Shown here one piece after another: positions 30,749 to 36,471 of a DNA stretch of 36,471 bases (positions are counted from its first letter, which is position 1; each line of letters begins with the position of its first letter). The notes below the pieces were generated by a model that saw only the letters and a program-made list of their open reading frames with translations, had not been told where the DNA came from and did no database searches. This DNA is from Acidimicrobiia bacterium (lineage in GTDB: Bacteria; Actinomycetota; Acidimicrobiia; Acidimicrobiales; CAIXPF01), in contig WHTX01000012.1 of the NCBI GenBank assembly GCA_009377505.1, positions 1 through 36,471 of the forward strand. The letters run 5' to 3'. Both the position numbers and the translations under genes were made by a program.

Positions 30749-32338
30749 GTGCGTGCCGACCTGCCCCGCGCCATCGCCGAAGGGCTGCGCGAGGCGGGGG
30801 CGGAGGTCGCCTTCGGGTTCCCGGGCGGCGGCCCCAACCTCGACGTCGTCGGCGCCGTCACAAATGCCGGCCTGCGCTTCGTGCTCGCCCATGGCGAGAG
30901 CGCGGCCTGCACCATGGCCGCCACCTACGGCCTGCTCACCGGCTGCCCCGCCCTGGCCCTCGCCACCCGGGGGCCCGGGGCGGCATCGGCGGCGAACGGC
31001 GCCGCCCAGGCGACGCTCGACCGCTTCCCCCTCCTGCTCGTCACGGACGCCGTGCCCGAGCGCCACGCGGCCCGCGTCGCCCACCAGCGCCTCGACCAGC
31101 GTGCCCTCCTCGCGGCGGTGACCAAGTGGAGCGGCCGGCTCGGCCACGACGACCCGTCCGCCACCGTCCGCGCCGCGCTCGACCTGGCCGCCGCCTCACC
31201 CCGGGGCGCGGTGCACCTCGACTACGACCCCTCCGCCGCCGGCGACCGGCCCGCCCCGCTGGCCCCGGCGGAGGCCACCGAGGAGGCCGAGCCACACCGC
31301 CAGGCCGCCGCCCTGCTCGCCGCCGCCCACCGGCCGGTGGTCGTCCTCGGCCTGGGGGCGCTCGCCGACGCCGAGGCGGTGCGCCGCCACGTCACCCGGC
31401 TCGGCTGCCCGGTGCTCAGCACCTACCAGGCCACGGGGCTGCTCGACAGCGAGGCCGACCTCGCCGCCGGGCTGTTCACGAACGGAGCCAGTGAGCGCCC
31501 CCTCCTCGAGCAGGCCGACCTGATCCTGACGATCGGCCTCGACCCCGTCGAGCCCATCCCCGCAGCCTGGGACTACGCCGTCCCCGTCCTCTCGCTCCAG
31601 CCCTGCCCGCTCGACGAGCCCTACACGGGCCCTGCGGTGTGCCTCCACGGCCCGCTGGGCGCGCTCCTGGCCGAGCTCGTCGAGCTGGCCGACGCCGCCC
31701 CGAGCAGGCCGGAGTGGGGGCCGAGAGCCGGGGCCGAGCACCGCGAGCAGGTGCGGGACCAGCTCCTCGCCGGGCGCGGCGACAGCTTCGGCCCCCTGCA
31801 AGTGGTCGAGGTCGCGCGCGACGCCGCGCCGCCCGGCGTCACCGCCACGGTCGACGCCGGCGCCCACTTCCTCGCCGTGATGCCCTTGTGGCCCACCCCC
31901 GAGCCCCTCTCGCTGCTGATCTCCAACGGGCTCGCCACCATGGCCTTCGCCCTGCCCGCCGCCATCGGCGCCGCGCTCGCCCGGCCCGGCCGCCCCGTGG
32001 TGTGCTTCGTCGGGGACGGCGGCCTGGCCATGACGCTCGGCGAGCTGGAGACGCTGGCCCGCCTCGCCCTGCCCGTCACGGTCGTCCTGTTCGACGACGC
32101 CGCCCTCAGCCTGATCGCCATCAAGCAGCGCCCGGGACAGGGCGGCGAGGCCGCCGTCCGCTTCGGGCCGATCGACTACGCGGCCATGGCCCGGGCCGCG
32201 GGGATCGAGGGCACCACCGTGGACAGCGCGGCCGAGCTGGCCGGGGCCCTCGCCGAGGGGTGGGGCCGTCCCCGCCTCGTCGACGCCCGCATCGACCCGG
32301 GCGCCTACTCCCACCTGCTGCGCGTCACCCGAGGCTGA
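30749..32338 (+). CDS. Thiamine-diphosphate enzyme, acetolactate-synthase-like
   Basis: 529 residues from the GTG at 30749; a TTG nine bases earlier is possible, and neither has a strong ribosome site. It has the three-domain ThDP fold: PYR domain with the activating Glu50 in 'LAHGESAAC', central domain about 190-320, PP domain with 'GDGGLAMTLGELETLARLALP' (in parts, GDG at 422-424) and 'LFDDAALSLIAIKQ'. In acetolactate synthase the second metal ligand aligned with Asp450 is Asn, so the metal site is slightly altered. Family members decarboxylate or ligate 2-oxo acids; no small regulatory subunit is present, so it is probably not the biosynthetic AHAS. Divergent from the phosphotransferase operon. 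Confidence 0.9.
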   Translation: MRADLPRAIAEGLREAGAEVAFGFPGGGPNLDVVGAVTNAGLRFVLAHGESAACTMAATYGLLTGCPALALATRGPGAASAANGAAQATLDRFPLLLVTDAVPERHAARVAHQRLDQRALLAAVTKWSGRLGHDDPSATVRAALDLAAASPRGAVHLDYDPSAAGDRPAPLAPAEATEEAEPHRQAAALLAAAHRPVVVLGLGALADAEAVRRHVTRLGCPVLSTYQATGLLDSEADLAAGLFTNGASERPLLEQADLILTIGLDPVEPIPAAWDYAVPVLSLQPCPLDEPYTGPAVCLHGPLGALLAELVELADAAPSRPEWGPRAGAEHREQVRDQLLAGRGDSFGPLQVVEVARDAAPPGVTATVDAGAHFLAVMPLWPTPEPLSLLISNGLATMAFALPAAIGAALARPGRPVVCFVGDGGLAMTLGELETLARLALPVTVVLFDDAALSLIAIKQRPGQGGEAAVRFGPIDYAAMARAAGIEGTTVDSAAELAGALAEGWGRPRLVDARIDPGAYSHLLRVTRG

Positions 32339-32354
32339 CCTCCCGGCGCTGCAG

Positions 32355-32360
32355 TAGGTT
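32355..32360 (+). promoter_or_regulatory. -10-like TAGGTT before the split-barrel gene
   Basis: TAGGTT 41 bases before the ATG at 32401, in the 62-base gap after the ThDP gene. It resembles the TAGGGTTCGCG leaders and would allow separate transcription of the last two genes. Confidence 0.35.
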
Positions 32361-32400
32361 CTCGTCGGCGAACGCGCCGGCAGCGGCTTGGGGGGACACC

Positions 32401-32922
32401 ATGGCCATCACCGTTTCCAAGTTCCTCGACGTGGCCGAGGGCCTCCAGCCGGACCAGTTCACGGTCGGCTCCCACGACCGGGTCACGTCCCTCGACGACC
32501 TCGACCCGAGCTACAAGGTGCTGCTCGACAGCAACGTCACCTCGGTCGTGGCCGTGATGGGCAGCGACGGCCGGCCCAACCTCACCCCCATGTGGTTCGA
32601 CTACTCAGGGGACAAGGTGCTGGTCAACGCGGCCTCCCACCGCAAGAAGGTGGCGTGGGCCCGCAAGACGCCGACGTTGACCATCCTCCTGCTCAACCCG
32701 GCGAACCCCTACCACTGGGTCAGCATCAAGTGCACCGTCGAGCGCGAGGTCTCCGAGGACGACCCCGACGAGGGCGCGAGGGTCACCGCCCAGCTCGACC
32801 GGATCTGGACCAAGTACACCGGCAACGAGCCGCCGTACGGGCTCCGTGACCCCGCCCGGGACGAGCGCCGGGTCCTCTTCGAGTGCCGGGTCGAGAAGGT
32901 CGCGACCTTCGGCCAGCCGTGA
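32401..32922 (+). CDS. Split-barrel F420/FMN-dependent oxidoreductase (PPOX class)
   Basis: 173 residues from the ATG at 32401 with GGGGG upstream. Split beta-barrel flavin/deazaflavin reductase-like domain: 'LLDSNVTSVVAVMGSDGRPNLTPMWFDYSGDKVLVN' and 'HRKKVAWARKTPTLTILLLNP' (in parts), then 'VSIKCTVEREVSEDDP' and 'IWTKYTGNEPPYG'. This pattern is that of actinobacterial FDOR-B (PPOX class F420-dependent) enzymes, which reduce enones, biliverdin and other substrates with F420H2, or bind FMN. It is a possible partner for the F420-type LLM enzymes of the window only in the sense of sharing a cofactor pool. It is followed closely by the DUF3500 gene. Confidence 0.88.
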   Translation: MAITVSKFLDVAEGLQPDQFTVGSHDRVTSLDDLDPSYKVLLDSNVTSVVAVMGSDGRPNLTPMWFDYSGDKVLVNAASHRKKVAWARKTPTLTILLLNPANPYHWVSIKCTVEREVSEDDPDEGARVTAQLDRIWTKYTGNEPPYGLRDPARDERRVLFECRVEKVATFGQP

Positions 32923-32945
32923 CCAGCGCGGCGGAGGGAACGGCG

Positions 32946-34064
32946 ATGGCCGGGTCGGAAGGCGCGGCGCAGCGGATGACCGGGGCGGCCATCGCCTGGC
33001 TGGGCTCGCTCGACCCCGCCCAGCGGCAGGCGGCGAGCTGGCCGTTCCCCGCCGACGAGGAGCGCCGGCGCTGGTTCTACACGCCCACCGACCACGGCGG
33101 GCTCACCATGGACGCGATGCGCCCCGACCAGCAGCGCCTGGCCCACCGGCTGGTGGCGAGCGGCCTCAGCCGGGCCGGCTACGTCACCGCGGCCACCATC
33201 ATTGGCCACGAGAACGTGCTCGACGCCCTCGAGGGCTGGACGACCGAGTTCGGCTTCGAGCGGGGCCGCGACCCCGGCCGCTACTACCTGCGGGTGTTCG
33301 GGGAGCCCGGCAGCGCCCGCTGGTCGTGGCGCTTCGGCGGGCACCACGTGTCCGTCCAGCACGTGGTCGTGGACGGGGACGTGCTGGCGTCCACACCGTG
33401 CTTCCTCGGCGCCGACCCGGCGGCGTCGCCCTTGCTCGGCCCCCACCTGCTGCGCCCCCTCGCCGGGGCCGAGGACCTGGGGCTCGAGCTGGTCCGCTCG
33501 CTCGACGAGCCCCAGCGGGCCGTGGCTGTGCTGGGTACGGTGCCACCCACCGACCTGGTCGGCGGCAACCGCTCCGAGCTGGCCGACGGTGACCTGCCCC
33601 TCCCCCTGCCCGACATCTGGCGTCACCCCCTCGAGGGCGAGCACCGGCGTCAGATGGCCGCCGCCCAGGCGCAGCTGGAGCGCTCTGTCGGCCTGGGGCC
33701 CGGGGACCTCGAGGCCGTCCGCTACACCGACCGGCCCAAGGGCCTCGCGGCGGCGTCGATGACGGGCGCCCAGCGGGAGGTGTTCCGAGCGCTGCTCGAC
33801 ACCTACCTGGGGCGCCTGCCCGACGACCTGGCGGCGCGGGAGGCGGCCAAGGTGGCCGGGGACCGGCTCGACGCCCTGCACTTCGCCTGGGCAGGGGCTT
33901 TCGAGCTGGGCCGCCCCCACTACTACCGGGTGCAGGGGCCGCGGCTCGTGGTCGAGCTCGACAACACGGCGCGGGAGGCCAACCACGTCCACACCGTCTG
34001 GCGCGACCCCGAGGGCGACTTCGGGGACGACGTCCTCGGCCGCCACCTCCGCCAACACCACTGA
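32946..34064 (+). CDS. DUF3500 family protein
   Basis: 372 residues from the ATG at 32946, which has GGAGGG 7 bases upstream. A GTG at 32919 overlapping the previous stop is an alternative without such a site. DUF3500 marks: 'FPADEERRRWFYTPTDHGGLTM', 'GYYLRVFGEPGSARWSWRFGGHHVSVQHVV'-type core ('RYYLRVFGEPGS', 'WSWRFGGHHVSVQ'), 'TPCFLGADPAA' and the C-terminal 'HYYRVQGPRLVVELDN' with 'NHVHTVWRDP'. The function of the family is unknown; conserved His residues suggest a metal or catalytic site. Probably co-transcribed with the split-barrel oxidoreductase. Confidence 0.9.
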   Translation: MAGSEGAAQRMTGAAIAWLGSLDPAQRQAASWPFPADEERRRWFYTPTDHGGLTMDAMRPDQQRLAHRLVASGLSRAGYVTAATIIGHENVLDALEGWTTEFGFERGRDPGRYYLRVFGEPGSARWSWRFGGHHVSVQHVVVDGDVLASTPCFLGADPAASPLLGPHLLRPLAGAEDLGLELVRSLDEPQRAVAVLGTVPPTDLVGGNRSELADGDLPLPLPDIWRHPLEGEHRRQMAAAQAQLERSVGLGPGDLEAVRYTDRPKGLAAASMTGAQREVFRALLDTYLGRLPDDLAAREAAKVAGDRLDALHFAWAGAFELGRPHYYRVQGPRLVVELDNTAREANHVHTVWRDPEGDFGDDVLGRHLRQHH

Positions 34065-34079
34065 CACCGCCGACGTCAG
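34061..34079. terminator. Weak hairpin between convergent genes
   Basis: CTGAC (34061-34065) pairs with GTCAG (34075-34079) around 9 bases, overlapping both convergent stop codons. Confidence 0.3.
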
Positions 34080-35842
34080 CGGGTGGTGGCGCTCACGACC
34101 CGGTCGGCCGTGCTCGTCACCGTGGCGTCGTTGGCGGCGTGGGCGACGAGCCGGTAGGTCCGGCTGCTGACGAACTGCTGCGTGGCGTCGAAGCACTCGT
34201 AGCGGAAGCTGACCTTGCCGCTCCCGCCACCCGCCTCGGCGACGGTGGCGTTCGTCGCCAGGTCGACGACCTCGACCCGGCCCGCGCCCGAGGTGGCCCA
34301 CGAGGCGATCACGTCCGCCGTGCTGTTCGGGCAGGTGACAGGGCTGGTCAGCTCGAAGCTGCCGATCTCCGGCGGCGCGGCGACGGCGACGGCGAGTGTG
34401 ACCGCGCCGCCCTCGGCGACAGCCACCCCTGGTGGTGGGTCCTGAGCGATGACCGTCCCGAGCGGCAGGTCCCGCGTCGGCGTGGTGGTGGCCCGGGGGG
34501 TGAGCCCGGCATCGCGGAGCACCTGCTCGGCCTCGGCCTGGGGCCGCCGCAGGACGTCGGGCACCGGTACCTGGGCCAGCCCGGACGAGACGGCCAGCGC
34601 CACCGCCGACCCGCCTCCGACACGGGCCCCGCCGCCCGGCGACTGGCGCATCACCACCCCGGCCGGCACGTCGCGGCTCGGCTCCAACGACACCGTCGCC
34701 ACCAGGCCCGCCTCCCGGGTCCGGGCCGAGGCCTGCTCCGAGGTGAGCCCGACGAGGTCGGGGACGGGGACGCCGCGGGAGATGACGATGGTCACCACGG
34801 TTCCCGGTGCCACGACTGTTGCCGGCGAGGGGACCTGGGCGACGACGGAGCCGACGGGGGCGGCGCTGTCCTGGTCGGCCAGGCTCACCCCGAGCCCTGC
34901 TGCCTCCAGCCCGCTCGAGGCCTCGGCCGCGGAGCGCCCGCGCACGTCGGGCACGACGACCGGCTGCTGGCCCACCACGGTGGTGGTGGTGGTGGAGGAG
35001 GTGACCGGCGGGACCGGGGGCGGCGTCGCCGCCAGGCTCCCGGCAACGGGCTGGTCCCGCTCACCGTCGGTGCCCGCGGGCCGCAGGAAGCTCTCCCCGC
35101 TCGCCGAGTCGAACAGCTCGAACGCCTCCTGCCGCGCGCCGGCGGCGATGCGGTGCAGCTTGGCCTCGTCGAAGCCCTCCCACCGGGAGCCGACGTAGTC
35201 CACCCGCTCGGAGGCGACGGGCGGGGCGAGGGGGTTGCCGCAGGAGCACTTGGCCCGGGGCACGCCGCGAACGTCCACGAGCACGGCCGTGCCTGCCTCC
35301 AGCACCGCTTGGCGGGGCGTCGCCTGGCCGTCGCTGAAGCCGTGGTTCGTCACCCGGGCGTCGACCCGGAGCTGCACGCCGGTCAGGCCACCGACGTAGT
35401 CGGCGATGTCGGCCTCGGTGATCCCCTGCACCTTCGCCCACGCCGCGGCCTCCGCCGGGTTGCCCAGCAGGAACGAGACGAGCGCCTCCTTGTCACAGAC
35501 GCCCTCGCGCATGGAGCCGCCGTAGAGGCCGTGCCTGTCCCCCACCAGCGTGGCGACACCGCCCGCCCCGCCTGCTCCCTCGTCCTTCGGGTCGAGGCGC
35601 AGCACGGTGGCCGGTGCCCGGAGCAGGACGACGAAGGGGTCGGGCCCCGCCTCCCCCGCCGGCTCGAGGAAAACCTCGCTGGCGCCCGCGCTGCCTCCGA
35701 CGACGCCCGCAGCGAGGCCGACGGCGCCACCCAGCAGGACGACCACGACCAGCGCAGACAACAGCACGCGCCGTGGGACCGACGCCACGGCGTCGAGCAG
35801 GCGTCCGAACCACTCGGAGCGAGGTCGAGAGGGCTCGGTCAT
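34076..35842 (-). CDS. Membrane protein with DUF6777 and three PASTA repeats
   Basis: 588 residues; ATG at 35842 with GAGGAG upstream. Layout: short cytoplasmic N-terminus, one membrane helix (about 26-49), extracellular DUF6777 domain (about 70-250; 'GDRHGLYGGSM', 'GFSDGQATPRQAVLEAGTAVLVD' in parts, and 'CSCGNPLAPPV' with Cys199/Cys201), a Thr-rich linker (281-290), three PASTA repeats (about 295-357, 358-421, 424-488, each opening with VPD) and a final domain with two cysteines (504, 550) that may be Ig-like. PASTA repeats elsewhere bind muropeptides or beta-lactams, as in PknB kinases and penicillin-binding proteins. No kinase or transpeptidase domain is present, so it is likely a cell-wall sensor or binding protein. 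It is 6 bases after the next gene upstream. Confidence 0.93.
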   Translation of the reverse strand: MTEPSRPRSEWFGRLLDAVASVPRRVLLSALVVVVLLGGAVGLAAGVVGGSAGASEVFLEPAGEAGPDPFVVLLRAPATVLRLDPKDEGAGGAGGVATLVGDRHGLYGGSMREGVCDKEALVSFLLGNPAEAAAWAKVQGITEADIADYVGGLTGVQLRVDARVTNHGFSDGQATPRQAVLEAGTAVLVDVRGVPRAKCSCGNPLAPPVASERVDYVGSRWEGFDEAKLHRIAAGARQEAFELFDSASGESFLRPAGTDGERDQPVAGSLAATPPPVPPVTSSTTTTTVVGQQPVVVPDVRGRSAAEASSGLEAAGLGVSLADQDSAAPVGSVVAQVPSPATVVAPGTVVTIVISRGVPVPDLVGLTSEQASARTREAGLVATVSLEPSRDVPAGVVMRQSPGGGARVGGGSAVALAVSSGLAQVPVPDVLRRPQAEAEQVLRDAGLTPRATTTPTRDLPLGTVIAQDPPPGVAVAEGGAVTLAVAVAAPPEIGSFELTSPVTCPNSTADVIASWATSGAGRVEVVDLATNATVAEAGGGSGKVSFRYECFDATQQFVSSRTYRLVAHAANDATVTSTADRVVSATTR

Positions 35843-35848
35843 CGTGGC

Positions 35849-36466
35849 TCACTCCTCACAGTCGACGCCGACGCGGCGCGCACGCAGGGTTGTGTACGGC
35901 TCGAGGCCCCGGTTGAGCCGGTCGATGGCCGGGAGCACCTCGGTGGCCGGCGGCCGGCTGCAGTCGGCGCGTCCCGCGGCGCACTCCCCGAAGAACCCCA
36001 GCACGGCCTGCGTGGCGCCGCCGAGGTCGCGGCGCAGCGCCTCGGTCGGCAGGGCGGCGTGGGCGTCGACGAGCCCGGCCGGGACGGGCCCCGCTCCCCC
36101 GGAGCTGCCGAAGCCGGCCTCCATCGCCCCGAGGGCCGTCGCGCACGCCGCGGGGACCTGGTCCTGGGGGCCCGCGGCCCCCGTGGCCGCCTGCACGGCC
36201 CGCATCTGTAGCTCCGCCTCCTCGAAGAACCCCACGACCACCGAGGCGTAGCCCGGCGCCGTCGTGGACGTGGCCGCGGTGGATGTCGTCGCTGCCAGCC
36301 CGGGGTCGTCGTCGTCCCCGCCGAACGTACGTGCGAGGGCGAAAGCAGCCAGGCCGAGGACGACCAGCGCGGCGAGGATGCCGAGGGCGCGCCCGAAACG
36401 GCCCGGCCTGTCACCGGCGCCTTCCGGCCCTCTGTCACCGGGAGCGGCGGCCGGCCCGGGCGCCAC
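35849..36466 (-). CDS. Small membrane-anchored protein, start near window edge
   Basis: 205 residues from a GTG at 36466, but the frame stays open to the window end, so the true start may lie outside. It has a Pro/Gly-rich N-terminus, one membrane helix ('ALGILAALVVLGLAAFALA', about 27-45), an acidic and Thr/Ala-rich linker, then a helical extracellular domain ('FFEEAELQMRAVQAATG', 'AVLGFFGECAAGRADCSRPP') with four cysteines. No family recognised. It lies in the same operon as the DUF6777-PASTA gene (6-base gap) and has the same topology, so the two may work together at the cell surface. Confidence 0.8.
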   Translation of the reverse strand: MAPGPAAAPGDRGPEGAGDRPGRFGRALGILAALVVLGLAAFALARTFGGDDDDPGLAATTSTAATSTTAPGYASVVVGFFEEAELQMRAVQAATGAAGPQDQVPAACATALGAMEAGFGSSGGAGPVPAGLVDAHAALPTEALRRDLGGATQAVLGFFGECAAGRADCSRPPATEVLPAIDRLNRGLEPYTTLRARRVGVDCEE

Positions 36467-36471
36467 GAGCT

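Overview
The window looks like a chromosomal segment of a very GC-rich actinobacterium, possibly an Acidimicrobiia-type lineage. The support is near-uniform G/C at third codon positions, frequent GTG and TTG starts, several F420-type oxidoreductase families, and a DUF6777-PASTA membrane protein. The lineage is an inference; no rRNA or other marker gene is present. I see no tRNA, rRNA, CRISPR array, transposase, integrase or phage gene.

Layout. (1) 1-13271 is dominated by luciferase-like monooxygenases (LLM): six genes (3-902, 899-1903, 6676-7875, 8326-9306, 9362-10615, 12144-13271). They are mixed with a DUF1801 protein, a threonine-aldolase-type PLP enzyme, a creatinase/ectoine-hydrolase-like M24 protein, an ACAD10/11-like acyl-CoA dehydrogenase and an HsaA-type flavin hydroxylase. 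(2) 13284-16989 holds two divergent D-aminoacylase-type amidohydrolases; the left one is preceded by a 40-codon ORF only 4 bases from its start. (3) 17031-22565, all on the minus strand, reads FAD aromatic monooxygenase, ABC ATPase, ABC-2 permease, second ABC-2 permease, then a G-rich tract, then a cytochrome P450. (4) 22710-25502 holds a DUF5996 protein and then a decayed TetR/ABC-exporter module: regulator and ATPase are cut off head-to-head at one junction, and the permease has lost its middle. (5) 25594-30599 holds a cupin, an SGNH-hydrolase/GH16 fusion lipoprotein, and a minus-strand operon of DUF6285-like, aminoglycoside-phosphotransferase-like and DUF7064-like genes. (6) 30749-34064 holds a thiamine-diphosphate enzyme, an F420/FMN split-barrel oxidoreductase and a DUF3500 protein. 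(7) 34076-36466 holds the DUF6777-PASTA protein and a small membrane-anchored protein that may run off the window.

How it fits together. Regions 1-3 read as oxidative catabolism or detoxification of small organic compounds: several flavin monooxygenases, a P450, acyl-CoA dehydrogenases, and amidohydrolases that could deacylate substrates. The flavin monooxygenase plus three-gene exporter is the clearest single module (modify, then export). The acyl-CoA dehydrogenase at 5278 and the phosphotransferase/DUF6285 pair at 29143-30599 are the parts that eukaryotes fuse in ACAD10/ACAD11, but here the kinase-like protein lacks its catalytic Asp.

Regulatory sequence is legible. A TAGGGT/TAGNNT hexamer sits 8 to 81 bases before many starts. 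Three minus-strand upstream regions share TGCTGACA just ahead of such a hexamer. Several intergenic regions carry strong nested inverted repeats. The most striking are 8091-8129, 30642-30717 and the G-quadruplex-type repeat at 18294-18320.
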